A stretch of 64,000 nt of DNA from Lithospermum erythrorhizon (Eukaryota; Streptophyta; Magnoliopsida; Boraginales; Boraginaceae), in NCBI GenBank assembly GCA_019722365.1, contig JADFUC010002372.1, forward strand, positions 744,001 through 808,000, written 5' to 3'. This document shows, piece after piece, positions 30,114-43,808 of this stretch. The stretch's first letter is position 1. Every line of letters begins with the position of its first letter. The translations under genes were made by a program, and so were the position numbers. The notes below the pieces were generated by a model that saw only the letters and a program-made list of their open reading frames with translations, did not search any database and was not told where the DNA came from.

Positions 30114-33100
30114 TTAAGGTAAGGTTTGGTTTCCAAGGCCCATAGACTCTGCAATCTCCCTAGACGTGAAAGAATCAGCTTGCTCCTGCTCATCAGATTG
30201 TATATGTAAGAGAATTGAAGTAATAGAGCTACAGTGCTCCAAAGGATAAGAAGTAAGTAGTGCATCTGATGAATATATACTAAGTACTCACCAAGATAGA
30301 CAGATACTTGCACAAACTTAAGTAATTATTTCAGGTTAAAACACAAGTTGAGGTGAACATTTTAGTGATTTGTCCTCAATCCCACCTTTTATTCAACTTA
30401 TGAACACAAAAACAACAAATCAACTGAAGTTAAAAGTTGCATTTTGACGTTTGGGGAAAGAAATACAGTGACTATGGTGAGATCCTACTTTTATTTAAAG
30501 CAAATCTAAAGGCCAACCACAATTGAAGCGGCAAGGACATCAAATTGTCCTTAAGATTATATTGCCTCAACAAGGTAAAGGAGTAAAGGATGGTTTTGTC
30601 ATTATTAACAGAGTGGTACTGTCCATTTATCTTAACTTTTGAAGTTTCTACCCGGATGTTTGTATCATATATTCTACACCAGAAAAATTAGAAATCAACG
30701 GCTTCCTCTGGATTTTATCTACACCCACCGATAACATTCCTTAGGAAACATGATTTCTTAATTTGACACTTCAATCACATTCTGTTTAACACTTTAAACG
30801 TTTATCGCTTTTCTTGGTATTTTAATTCATAATAGTATGGGGAGCTTTTGTATATCAACAAATATAAACATAGAAACCAGGATGGATAGCATAACAATAC
30901 ACACCTGAAGGCGATGCAGCAGATGCATAAGGAAGAGGTGCACGAAAACCTGAACTTTTTTATATCAGATATTGAAGTTCAAGCATCAGACTATAAATAA
31001 GATAATTATCTGGATTGAAACTGAATAACAAAAAGAATAATTTTTCTAATGATAATTGTATAAATACCCTCACCAGATAAAAAAGCAATATCACTCGAGC
31101 AATTGGATATCTCCAGAGAAATCGGGTGGCCCTCACCGCCCCCGTGTCTAAAAGTTTTGCAGCCTTCTGCAACTATTGATGCAAATTAGAGTAATAACTA
31201 GCCCTGGATATGAAGTCTATAGAAAGTATATGGTTTTTTCAAAAAATAAGACAAACAGATACCTGTATGCTTGCTCCAGCCATATGGCGGTTATGCAAGG
31301 GGAGAGGCCTACAATATCACCTTTATCAGATCTAATAGGCATATAAAAGGAAATATGTACAGCCCTGGTTTTAGTTTTAAGTGGTTTGCATTGTAATAAT
31401 TGTATATTAAACCCTGCATTGAAGGCAGTAGATATACTGAAATATGTTATTTTACATCGCAAACACAAACAACATACTCAAGCGCTTTCATATCAGGGTC
31501 TTCCTCCCAATAAGTTGATGCACGACGAGAAATTCTGTTCCTTTCAACCTCTACCTGAAATCGAACACCTTAATACATAACATCACAAATATATATCCAT
31601 GTCAGAATAAATATCAATCACAGGAGGTTCACGTGTGCTCAGACCTGTGCTTCCTGATTACGCTTCATTTCCTTTTCCAACTGAAACTCTGCTGCTGCTT
31701 TTTCACTAGCTATAGTTTCCAACTGGGTTTGTTTGTAGTACTGAGATAAACAATGCAGAACACAAGTTCTTATACACTGGAAACTAAAATGTAATAAAGG
31801 CACTTCAATAATATTTAGTTTCGAGTACCAGTAGATCTGTCAGTTCACGATATCGTTTCTCCAGCTCCATATGCTCCTGCACAAAGTGAGCAATAAGGTA
31901 ATATAATTAGATGCAACATGTAAAATCCCAAACCCACAACAGGTTTTAAAGGGAGCATTAAGATAAATAAAACCAACAATAAGAGCAACATGGGGGCTTT
32001 TTTAGATTGTGCACCAAAGGCATTTACAATTACCAAACTTGCCATTGTATCCCAACTGTGCCAAATACTTTCAGTTAGAAATACAAATGCATAGAATAGA
32101 CTTAGCACAGCACCTGAGTGCAATCTCAAAAAAAACAATTTTCTCGATTGGACCTGTTCTTGATAAATGGGATGCTTCTACTATGTGAATTCATATAAAA
32201 TAAATAAACCGTCCATCTGATCTATTGGTGTGTGTGCGTGGGTGGGAGGGTAGGGTAGTCCTCAAAAATAATTCTACTTACCTGTCGTGAGTAATGCTCG
32301 GCATCCCTCTTCATAGCAGCCATTTCAACCCTCATCTTCTGCATTTCAGCCTGTCATAAATAGTACAGAGTCAAGCTGTGATCTCAATGAAGAGTATTCA
32401 AAATTTCTAGCATAGATCAAACAAGGGATCCAAAGATATTAAAACTTCAGTAACATATCTGATTAAGATTTTTTTATAGAAAAGTGAGGAAGCACAAAGC
32501 AGTCAATAAAATACCTCCAGTGAAGCCAGCTTGCTTTCAGCTTCTCTTTGACTTTGACGTGCACGCTCCACTTCTTCTTGCCATGCCTGCATCTATATTT
32601 TATACATAATTAGACAGTAATGTGATAACATTTGCCTATATCTTGAAGACTAGAACCAAAACAATACATAAGCAAGTTCTATATGCATACATCATCCATG
32701 TTATATCAACTTAAAAGAAGTATATGTAAGTGTGCAGAGTAAATTAATAATGACATGTTTAGTGATTTTCACTGAAATCTTGTTTTATATCGCAGATTCT
32801 TCCGAGTTTCACTAAATACTGATAGTCAAATATTTAAGAATAGAATAGAGCAATGTTAAGATATACAATCACCATAGACATGTCAATTTGAAATTTTTGG
32901 AGGGATGGATTTGGAATATTTTTAAGTTGTCAGAACTCCATCAAAATCTCATCAGTAAATAAATTAAGCAAAATACATGAATATCAAATCATTTATTTCA
33001 TATCATCTATGAAAGATTTGAGCTGACGATTTTAGAATCCTGGCCTTCCAAATCAGCCATCCATCCATCCAAAAGCTATTTTATCACATGTGTTAAAAGA

Positions 33101-36100
33101 TATCGGTTCAAAGGTAATGACATTTGATAACAATAGGGTATGCTTTATTAAGATGGATGGCAACCGTGAAATAACAGGAGCAAGTGCATATATACACAAT
33201 GGTTAGTGACTTAGTGTTATTCCTAAACATCAAACACCAGAACCTCATCATTGAATCTCAATATAGAAGAAGAATACGAAGTGATTCTGGGACATAGTTA
33301 TCGGACCTGAACAGCTTGGTTTGCCTCATCAGGATACTTCTTTTGTTCACGACGAGCACGAACTTCCATATCTTGAAGTTCTTGATTTAGTGATGCACAC
33401 TCTGCCTGATGACACATAGCATAACAATGAGACTTCACCAGTAATACAACCATGTTTTGCTCCTACAAATACAAGTGGCATCATTTCTACCTCAAGCAGT
33501 GCCACATTCTGCTCAAGCTCTGCCGCCTTGGCTGTACGTTCATCCACTGTTCTCTGAAAAGAAAAATAATTTCATTAGAAGCTAAGCAGAAAAGAGAAAA
33601 TAACCATATTGGTTGACAAACTATACACTACACCCAATGGCACTATAGAGCAATCTCAACTGCGACATTTAACCTGCCAAAGTGTGTCTACCGTACCATT
33701 AGCTATTGAATATGAGGAGAACTAATGTTGAACCCCAAGTGGTAAAATGGTCAAAACAAAGAAGCAAAACCTATTTAGTATTTAAGGATGTATATCTCAC
33801 AGTCGAATATCTGGGACTAAATTGACTCAAGTGTGTTCAGATTGGGGAAATAAGCATACCCTTCACATAAACTGTCAGTTGTAAAAAAGTGAATTATATA
33901 GAAGGAAACAGGTGACGGCATAACTTATATCTGATGCCAAAAGTAACGAACTAACAACTTCACCATACCTGGATCCTAGCAAGTGCAGTCGATGCTTCCA
34001 TAGCTCGGTGTTCCAGTTCCACTTCCCTTTCCATAGACGCCTATCAATTAACAGTAAATTACATGAACTACCATCCTACACACACATGTTCAGGAAGGCT
34101 TCAAAAGAGAGTAAAAAATAGACTAGCAAGGTTCTTCACTATAGACCATTTTGCTAGCATTGTGTGCAGCACGCTCTTCCTCAGCTCTACGTTCAACAGC
34201 AGACAACTCCTCTCTCAAAGCCTGAAATATATGAGTGTTTAATAGTTAATGGTGGAGATGACACACATATACTAGACACTGAAAGTGTATGAAGAGAAGA
34301 GGCAGCTTACTTGCATCATCCTTGTCTCAGTCAGTTCCCTATTTCTCATGACAGCCTCCATGTTTGCCTGATTCAGTTTCGACAGAGAAGTAAAGATAAA
34401 TACTAGTTTCATACACAAAAAGGAATTGGTCCTTTCTGATGCACAAGAACCAGAGAACAATACATGTGATTATTAAAAAAAGCATTCGCAGAATATTTTC
34501 AATAGATGTCTATAGCAGATTTAAATTCTATCTCACACAGAACTCTACTAATAAAGAAGTGGAAAATGGAAAATGAACTTTAGACTTTATTGTTCAGACT
34601 GAAAGTCGCAAGATCTCCATTATAATAAGCTGCTGGAAGTGTATTTATGATTTCTCATATATTTATGATTTAGAGATTTTATTCTTTACAAGCAAATTCT
34701 TAAGTGATTTGCAAAAACATAATATCTAGCAGCCACAGAAAAATCTGGCATCAATTTCCTGCATCTACATGGGTTTATTAGTTAATTAAACCATGATTAG
34801 ATTTCAGTTCCCAAATTCTTTTGATTTCCTTAAATCTAAACTTTGGCTGATGCATGTCCTAGAAACTACTGTCCTAGCACTCAGTTCACATTTTCTCAAG
34901 TCTTGAAGGACCTCAAAAGAGCCATTCTTCAGATAGCATAATCATAGTGAGACTTTATCTGAGTTATATTTACCCGACTCTCCAAAAGCATTCCACTTGA
35001 GAGCCAAAGGAACAGTGAAGAAACCAAACATTACTTTAAAACCAATCCAGAGCGAGCTATTAATTACCAAGGAGAACATTAAAAAACAATGAATTCAATA
35101 GGCACATATACAGATTAGCATATACTAGAGGAATAAAGGTTGATATCAACTGCAGAAAGCACATGCCCAAAATTGATTAATCTGTGGTTATGAGTATGCC
35201 GGACCTGCAATGAACCAAGATTTCCTTCAGTTAAAGCAGCCTGCTTCTTTACTGCATCCATGGATTTAACAAGGGCTTCGATTTCAGCATTCTTAGCAGC
35301 TAATGCCTCAGTCATACTGGACTCCACTTTGTTCACTTCCCTTTTTGATTCAGAAAGCTCCTTCCGTAGCTGTTTAATTTGACTTTCATATGATTTGCTC
35401 AATTCCCTCTAGAAACAAAGTAAAAAAAGAGTCAAATTGATAAGTACATTCACAAGGAGGCATAAAGCTTCAGACAATCCAAATGAACATGTTACTTAGT
35501 GTCACCTCTCCAATCAGTAGCTCCTCTAACTGAGCATTTTCAGATTTGTACTCCTGCAGACGTGATGAGAGACCAGCACAGACCTGGGAATCAAACATAA
35601 CAGACACCATCTAAACTCACACCTTGCACACCTTGTACAAAATTTCTAGTATAACTATTAACAGAAAGTTTGAAAATAGTTCCTAGTTAATCGTTAGAAA
35701 AGTTTAAAAAACAATATCTGAAACGAACAAGCAAAAATAGGGATTAGAACTGGACGAACAGGCGATATTGTTATCAATACAACAAAAAAATTGGAGAGAA
35801 AGTTATAGTTCGGAAATAGGAGTTGTTTTAGCGAGTCTACTGTAATTAATTTGTAATCCGATATGGCGCTGACTCAGACACACTACAAACCAACATCCCA
35901 ACAGAAGGCAAAAATCTAATAGGCACTAACCAAAAGAAGATTTGTACATAGATTCTTAGATTCTTAGATTCTTACCCGAGCTAACCTTGCTTCTTTTGAT
36001 TGACCAGTAGAGACTGCACTTTTAAGAAGGCCTTGAGCCTGTAACACTAAAAAAAGCCGTTAGTCAAACACAATATATGATAGAATTTTGAAAATTCATT

Positions 36101-38886
36101 CCCTTGGAAGTGTCAAATGCAACGGTCAAAAGTTCTTGTCATATGAAATGAGTTGACATAATGTACCTCATCAAGTTGGTCTTGAACTTTCAGTGCTGAA
36201 GTAGTAGTCTTGTGATCTTGAATCTTCTGGCCCAGATCAGGTTTAATGTCTGGATTAAATTCTTTTACTTCTGTATCAGTTTTCTTTGGTACTTCGACAT
36301 TAATTGACTGGGATTCCTCAGCTTCCAAATCTTTTGGAAATTTTGCATCTCCCAATTTTGTATCTTGGTTAAAATCAGCTGGTGCATCCCTAGGGACAGC
36401 CTCAGTACGATTGTGATGATCTGGTGAAGGGTGCACGGCTGCAACATGGTCGTCTGAAGGTTCTTTAGTTGAATTCGATGTTACAGCTTCTTCAGTCTCT
36501 ACAGTTTTAACCACTTTATTATCAGTCTCTTGGTTCTTCTCATTATTCTCATCCACTGAACTCATTTTAGATACAGCAGCCTCTGAAGTCAAAGCATCAC
36601 TTTCTGTCACACTTGTCTCTTCATTTTCTATTTTCCCTGTTGTACTACTTGAACCAACAACGGGTTGGCTAGGCGCATCCTCAGAGATACTTTTATTAGC
36701 AGCCTCATCCAACCCCGGTGCACCTGAGTTGGTCTTACCATCTCCAGCATTAATTTTTTCCGGGGTTTCACTGAGAAGGACTCTCTTTTGAGCCTAAAGA
36801 TAAGCTTCTTTTATTACAAAATCAGCTAGCGTATAAGAGAACAACTAAGATGTGTAATTGATATTACCTTCTGTTTGGATCTTGATTTCTTTGGCCGGGA
36901 ACTTTGTTTTGATGCTTAATAATCAAGGAAACATAACCATAAGGAGCCCGAATTAGAGATAAATTTACTCTTCGCAAACACTCAAGAAATTTCTGAGGAA
37001 ATGAACTTAATGTTCTTCAGGAGTACCTAGAGGATCCGAAGAAGAATATTTGTGGATGTGAAATTAAGATAAATGCATACCTGGTATCAAAGCATCTGGG
37101 TGGTCATCTGGCTTATCACCAACGGCAAGCTTTGCGCGTTTATCCACTACCTCAAACAAATCTGATCCATTGCAGGACAATTATTCAACTTTTCAGTAGA
37201 TCATATCTGAAATTTTATCTGCTGTTCAATCTTATCACATTCATCAGTAGATGTATTTGAATTGTCAAACTTGTTCCTCTAAAGTGCACTACATGATTCC
37301 TCAAACTATTAACCGAAAGTATAATGTTGTGACACAAGACAGAGTGGAAATTGTATATACGTTCAGGCAAATGACACTCTCAAATGGAAATGTCCAGTTG
37401 GGCACCCTTTCCCTTTCTATAGGAGGCAAGGAAAATACTACTAATAAAAATTCCAAATCAAATAAAGACAGGTTCGTTGTTTCCTAATGTTTATCAAAAA
37501 GAGAAGGTGAAAAATAATGTACATGCATTTGTTGGTTGTCCATTCTTAATAATCAATTGTGGTGGAAAATTATCTAAAAGTAACCAAAAGCTTAAACCGA
37601 TATATTTCTCATTCGTAAATCTTCACTCAAATTCAGGGGGCTATCGTACAGTATGCTATGTTAGAACTGTTCATTAACACTATTAGGCTTCTTGATAGTC
37701 TCTTAAGTTCCAATCATCAATGGTTGACCAATCAAAAGGGAAGTTATGAAAATATATTTAACCGGATCATCATATTGAAGGAAAACAGGAAACTCATTCA
37801 TTTGAGTTAGATGGAAGCTTATTGAGATGGTTCTGGAAGATATCAATACGGATTCATTTCAATAAAGCTATATTCTCAAATGTGTTCTATTAATAGCAGA
37901 TCTTATCATTCTTACAACATATCACATCTTAAAAACTCAACCAGAGCAAATAAACTACAAGAAGCTACAACTTGTCGAGCCTAACCAGCTAATCCTCTAA
38001 GAACCAACACATAAAGCTACAAGTCGTCATGTCTAAGTAGTTAATTTTCTAAGCCCCACAACAAATACTATGACGTATGAACATTTTATCTAACCAAAGT
38101 CAAGAAAAGAGATTCCACACATAAACATCTTTCAATAGGGAGAAAACCATTCAACAAATACCAAAACAACACTATGCCACACAATGGAAGAGCTTAAGAT
38201 AGATCAAAGGCAATCCCCCAAAAAATAATATTACAAATCTTCAATTGAAAGCGGTTTAACATTCTTTTTCCCTCTCAATAATAACTCAAGATCCATGAAA
38301 CCGCACCCAACAATAACGTCTTAGCTACCTGCAGTGGAGGAAGTGAGGGGGTGCGAGGCATTCTCCCCCCTCCCTAATTTTTTGAAAAATATAGTTACAT
38401 TAAACATCATTTCAAAAACTATAGTGGTCTTTCAAGAAATTACGCCCCCCCTTCACAAAAAATCCTGGTTCCGCCACTGGCTAGCTGGAAATATAATCCA
38501 ACTCATTTTTCGAATCCAACATAAGATTCACCCCAATTGATCAAAATACAACTACACTAATCAAAAACTATAAAGCACACAATATTACAATCCAACTACA
38601 AAATCACAAAAACTTAGTAATCTAACCAAAATTCACAAAATACCGTCAAATTAAAATGAAATACACAATTCAGATCAAAACAAACAAACAAACTGCATTT
38701 TCCACCTCCAACGATCAAACTAGCACACTAATCAAAACTACAAAATTAACAAATAAAAACATACAAAAACTAAGTAATGTGACTCAAATTAACAAAATAT
38801 ATAATTCAGATAAAAATAATAATAATAATAATTAAATAAATAAAATTGATAATCTGACCTTCAGCAGCTTTAAGCCAGCCAGCCAT
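30114..38886 (-). CDS. GC1: Golgin-84-like Golgi tethering protein (golgin candidate 1)
   Basis: A coiled-coil protein anchored in the Golgi membrane by its C-terminus, thought to tether vesicles and cisternae. Twenty-one exons give 707 aa, the length I recall for Arabidopsis GC1: 38886-38859, 37161-37081, 36914-36868, 36793-36167, 36038-35976, 35583-35506, 35408-35205, 34367-34311, 34221-34147, 34040-33969, 33553-33491, 33405-33307, 32592-32515, 32350-32282, 31876-31829, 31740-31645, 31554-31478, 31308-31263, 31172-31074, 30949-30905, 30185-30114. The N-terminus MAGWLKAAEDLFEVVDKRAK is the family signature. Residues 53-261 form an acidic, low-complexity region. About 265-600 is heptad-rich coiled coil (MRNRELTETRMMQALREEL, VEMAAMKRDAEHYSRQEHME). 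Then come GAVRATRFLWRYPIAR and one membrane span (about 660-682), and a short tail ending GLGNQTLP. No breaks seen. Confidence 0.96.
35951..35975. repeat. Short tandem repeat at a golgin splice donor
   Basis: Plus-strand GATTCTTA is repeated three times at 10-base spacing directly beside the donor of golgin exon 5 (exon ends at 35976). On the minus strand this places repeated AAGAATCT units just after GTAAGAATC. It may slip in length without touching the coding sequence. Confidence 0.6.
37162..38331. other. Golgin intron 1, main part
   Basis: Intron sequence between golgin exon 2 and the hAT-like insertion. Open frames at 37251-37487 and 37477-37677 on the opposite strand show no recognisable motif and are taken as chance. 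Confidence 0.6.
38332..38479. repeat. hAT-like MITE in golgin intron 1
   Basis: A 148-bp insertion with terminal inverted repeats CAGTGGAGGAA (left) and CAGTGGCGGAA (right, reverse complement). It is flanked by GCTACCTG (38324-38331) and GCTAGCTG (38480-38487), an 8-bp duplication with one mismatch. The 8-bp duplication and CAGTGG ends fit a non-autonomous hAT element. It lies in the 1.7-kb first intron, away from both splice sites. Confidence 0.75.
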
Positions 38887-39977
38887 TTTATTGGATCTGA
38901 ATTATGAAATTGTGGATCATGAAATGGTTGATTTTTGGAATAAATTAATAATTTAGTGTGAAATTGATTAGAGGTAAAATAAAACAGTTTTATTATTTCG
39001 TAATTAGCTAAGTTCTTTTGTTGGTAAATTGTCTCATTTTCTTACTCTCTTGCGGGTTAATAGTCAGATGTCAGATCTGTGTAAGTTATTGGATCTAAAT
39101 GAACTCGAAAGTTCGATAGATTCAATTAAAAAAATTCGATTCGAGGTACAGTTGAATATAGTTTAAGTCGAGCTCAAATATTTATTTTAGGTTTTATCGA
39201 ATTGAGACGGAAGATTTGATTCGACTCAAATTATATGCATTTTTAATTTTTTTTTTTTCAATTTTCTTCTTATTTTATCATTAAAGTTCGAATTTTTGTT
39301 CGAACTGTTCGAGCCGAACATCGAACTTTCGAATTTTTTGAACCAAATCGAACTTTGAGTTTTTCGATTCATTCGGCCTCTAGTTGAACCAAACGTTGGG
39401 ATGTCACATTTGAATGAGACATAATATTTTCAGTTAGATGAAAAATGAGTTAAAACCAAAATAAAAATGAGTATGTTCCACAAGAAATTTACCGTGGTTC
39501 AATGAGAAAATGGGTCAAAAAAAACATTAAGTAGGTCATCCGAACCCGATAACATAGAAGTGGACGTTCGTCAAATATTTTCTAATGCAGTCCGAGCCCA
39601 TCTCATAACGGACGGGCCGTTCGGCTCGTTTTATTTCACAAGTCTACCTACATGGGCACACCGCACATGGACATATATGGCTACATGATTCTAAACAAAA
39701 ATCCATGACCCTCCTTTTTTCAATGCTCATTAAAAATTATCTGCAAAATAATGTTCCTTAACATTTCTTTATTTATTTACCGTTCCAAAATTATATATAC
39801 AATTTAAGAAAAAATATTTAAAAAATTACGTTGAAAATCCACTAAGTAAGCTATAATGACTAATGACTCGTAATTGAAAACAAAAAATTTAGGTTATGTT
39901 GACGAATTAAAAAAAATGGAGGGATTACTTAATCAATCACAATTAATAACCTTGAACAAGATAAAAGACTAGCCCAA
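38887..39977. other. Golgin upstream region and spacer
   Basis: The first few hundred bases should contain the golgin promoter and 5' UTR; no clear TATA element stands out. At 39100-39390 repeated TTCGA-rich phrases (for example GTTCGAACTGTTCGAGCCGA near 39299) resemble fragments of non-autonomous DNA transposons, but no paired termini were found. It ends in CCCAA, the left target-site duplication of the solo LTR. Confidence 0.45.
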
Positions 39978-41732
39978 TGTAGAAAGTCAAATTTAATTAA
40001 TTAAATTATGAAATTCTAATTTAAGAGGGCCGATTAATTAAGTTAATTAAAGTTCAATCTTGGAGTGACATGTGGAGATTAGAGGGGCGTTCGGCGCAAA
40101 ATTAAAAATAGTACAAGTGTAAAGTAAGGTTGCGATATTTTAGCCACACGAAATTAGTAAAATGGTGAAATTATATTTATCGTAATTAAAACCTAATTAT
40201 CGCCGTATATGATGATGTGGCATTAAAATAGAGATTCTACACCAAATTTACGGCATTCTGATAATAAATTGGAGGAGCAAATCGAATTAAGCATGGGTTT
40301 TTAGCAATGACGGGTTGAAATGTGACCAGTAAAAATTAAAAGGCGAGAACAACCTTACCCGTTGAAAAAGAAAGTGAGGAATTAGTGCGCTAACTGCGCT
40401 CTCAAAAAAATTTGGTTTATATTATTTTAGCATTAAATTCGGCCAGTCCAGTTTTGCCTCGACAAATTAAATAATCAACGACTCAAATAAATGTAGATCA
40501 TGGGCCAAGCCAATCAAAAGAGATCAGAAAGCCTATAAATACCCCTATATTGACATCACCATGAGCCCCCAAAAGCCAGAAAAAAATCTGGCAAAAATCT
40601 GCGAGATAATATAGCATAAAAGGTTTTGTATGTATTTACCAGAAGAGAAAGCATAAAGTTTGTTGTTTTAGGTGAAAATCACTTAATGAAGACAGCGGCA
40701 AACACATAAAATCTTCAACCTCGAGTCAAAATAGGTGCACAGGAGGAATCAAGAACATAGGTTGAATTACAAACCGCAAAGCGATAATTTCATGATTAAC
40801 ATTCAAAATCGATGAGAATACGATCAACTCGAGATCAATATCAAATCCTTGCATGATTAAGCCCTGAAAGGGAAAAGATCGTGTGCAAATATCGATATGA
40901 ATTGGCTAGGGCAAACTTTCATAAATGTCGACCGGTTGACCGTGTAGTTAGTCGTGTTGATAGGGGTTGGCCCATCGTATCGAATTGACCAGCGTTGGCC
41001 GTCAGCAGCAAAATTCTTTCTAGAGTACATTTGTACATGAATGTATTAAAAAACTTTCAAAGAAATTAAAGAAAAAAGTTTCGCGAATTTATGCCAATAT
41101 TAAAGGTGTTTGCCTTTTGTAACCTTGCCCGCGCAAAGGCCCTTATAGTAAACTCGAGGCGGATCTGGCTCACATGTGGCTATCTGCCCGTCGGGGAAAT
41201 ACGGGGAGTAATTTCTTTAAAGCAACACTCGGCCAGGAAATAAGCATATCTCGCGGGATAGCGAGGGTAAACTACTAAGCTTTTGCTCCGGTACCACGGA
41301 ATATTTCTTGAAGGCACCCAATGAATATACAAATCAATCTCGGATCCGATCGAGTCCAAAGCAGTCCAGTGCAATGCTCACGGGATCAAAATTTGCTAAG
41401 TTATCTCGGCTCGGACCATATCGTCAGACCAAGTTTTAAGGCCGCGTCTCTATCAGGATTTAGGATCAGCATAGTTCGAGACTCTGTCAGAAACGATATC
41501 AGAGGCCTTGGAAATCAGTCCAAATCTAAATTCAAGACTCAAGTATAGCTGGAGTCAGAAGCTGCAATAGTCCAAAATCATGAATTTCGAGAAGTATTGT
41601 CTGTTTAGGAAGCGATAGATTGATAGTCGAATCATTTTTGATATAAATCTTGCTTTTATCTTAGAAGGATTTTACGTTTTATTGTATTGATCTGTATCAT
41701 TATAAATAATAAATTTTTTTTGTGCAGTTACA
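39978..41732 (+). mobile_element. Solo LTR of a Gypsy-type retrotransposon (copy 1)
   Basis: A 1755-bp block begins TGTAGAAAGTCAAATTTAAT and ends GTGCAGTTACA, so it has the TG...CA ends of an LTR. It is flanked by perfect 5-bp direct repeats CCCAA (39973-39977 and 41733-41737), the size expected for LTR integration. It has an internal promoter-like CCTATAAATACCCC near 40530 and an ATTATAAATAATAAA block just before the end. No gag-pol lies on either side, so this is a solo LTR left by recombination. The copy at 49548-50973 shares start, promoter block and end. Assignment to Gypsy rests on LTR size and style. Confidence 0.85.
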
Positions 41733-43400
41733 CCCAAATAACAAAAAAAAAAAAATCTCAACTACGTTTTCTACTTCCTAATAGCATGAGAACCTGGTAA
41801 TTAATACTCTTATGATTTCAACGGGCATGTGTTTTCTTCATCAACAAATTATTCTCCAACTTGTGGAATGTATGGCTAGAACAAACATCACTATAGCTTT
41901 CAATTGGTCATATGAAGTCATTAAATTAAATGAGATCAAATATCAATTCAATAATACGTATTGAGATCATATCAACAATTAACTACATATATTTAATGAA
42001 CTTGTGAACTATTCAAGTAAAGATAACGATGTAATGGACTTCACAAACAAGAGAACTTATTTATTGTAGGTCGGACTCCTAACAATTCTAGATTTAAATT
42101 TTATACATCAACCAGTTCGAGTTAATAATTAAAAGGAATATCGGATAATTTCAGTAGAAAATTTCAATGAATATTTAAGATTGAGGGGGTATATATATAT
42201 AGCACATCAAAGTACTTGTTCGAAAGAGACTCACATTTAATCCATCAAACATTTCAACCACAATATTACAACCAAGCTAGTCTTTGATAAAGATGCATTG
42301 TGTATACGTATGTACTTCTATCAGTATGGCTAACCTTGAATATTAGAATAGGAGACCCTCTTAAAAAGATTGCCATGTATTTCTCCTCATCATGTCACAA
42401 GTGTAGACATTTCATTTATTTGGCATTTCACATTGACATACGGAGTACTTTATAAAGTCATGTAATAATAAGTAGCTAGTGGAAAGTTTGGTTTCACGTT
42501 TTCAATTTACTTCTTAGTTTTATTCTTGTCTTTTCATCAATTTTTTTAATTATTTATCTTTAGCGTAAAAAAAATTATAATTATATTTTGATGGATTTTT
42601 TTGTCTATTTTATTATTAAATTATCAATAGAAGCCAAATGATATAGTTTAATTAATAATCATTCTACATTTTTAATAATATATTTTTTACTATTTTTTAT
42701 TTAATTAATTTATATGCAAATAATTAGGAAGACAACTAAAAATGAACGAAGTGAGTATTAGTTTGCATTCATATCAGTATGCTATTGCAATGTATAAGCA
42801 CAATCAATAATTCAAATATACTCTCCGTGGGTGATCATAGTCTTAAAGGGGAGGTCACTGCCGCCCTTTTGTTTGGAGCATATCTTTTATAGAGTTAATC
42901 ATATTAATTTAGTCTCACTAAATGATCAAATTTTAATTTGATCCCAATTAGTGGTAATATTACAAATTTAATCCATAATAGTTTTCATATATAATCATAA
43001 TGTGCAATATATATGGTCTGCAAATGGACATATATAGCCGTTAATTATTTATGTCTTAACATTTTATGTAATTTAATTTACACACATGACATTATGCGTA
43101 CTAATAACCGCGAGTTACGCCTATTTGGATGTCGGTACATATCGTGTATACTCTTAGGGATTAAATATGTAAAAGTTTCATTAAGTAGCCGGGAACAAAT
43201 GACAATTCAATCACACGTAATAGGATCAATTGGTTGTCTTAGGAATCTTGTAGAATTGAAATGTCGAAATTATATACATATGATTAAGAGAAAATTGTCG
43301 AAATGCTCCCCAATAATGGCACTAAGTTGCATTTGATTTAAAGAGATAATAAATTAGCCGGGTTTAATTAAAAATAAGTGGCGCGGAGCAAGCTTTTAAG
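41733..43400. other. Intergenic, no gene recognised
   Basis: AT-rich spacer. A TACGGAGTA motif lies at 42439. The 107-codon frame at 43013-43336 has no recognisable motif. Confidence 0.45.
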
Positions 43401-43690
43401 GCGGTAAGATTTAACGAACATTGGTTTGGGGGCCGAAGTGCAGCTTTTGTCTTACGAGATCGAAATCACTAAATTCGCTGCGTGGCGTGCCGGAATCGAT
43501 GTGCGGCGATCGCGTGCTCGAAGACTATTTCATCGAATTTTTAAAAATGCCCTTCAATTTTATTTCCAGCCATGACCGCCCCTACGGACTTGGTGGTGGT
43601 GCCATACTCGAATTGGCATTAGAAATCAAACGTGCACGCACACATATCCTTGCAGGTTTAATTTATGCTATACCCTTGTATTAGTTGTGT
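43401..43690 (+). other. Unexplained open, GC-richer segment
   Basis: This stretch is noticeably richer in GC and CG dinucleotides than its surroundings. The plus-strand frame (ATG at 43421, stop at 43682-43684) includes CGDRVLEDYFIEFLKMPFNF and RPYGLGGGAILELALEIKRA. Acceptor-like TTTATTTCCAG ends at 43570 and donor-like CAG|GTTTAATT follows 43654, so 43571-43654 could be an internal exon. I do not recognise the family. It could be an orphan exon, a gene fragment captured by a transposon, or chance. Confidence 0.2.
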
Positions 43691-43808
43691 ATGAGTAATA
43701 AGAAAGCAAAGTTATTAAAGCCTAATCCTTCCATTATTGTCAACGTATGATTTTGTATGAATAGTCAAATCAATGAATTATGCGATTTTAACACATATAT
43801 ACAACTTT

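Noticed and set aside
30014..30313. 99-codon minus-strand frame at the golgin 3' end
   Set aside because: It reads the last intron and last exon in a wrong frame; the true last exon (30185-30114) uses another frame and ends in the family's expected tail.
41180..41548. Overlapping open frames on both strands
   Set aside because: They lie inside the solo LTR and do not resemble gag or pol.
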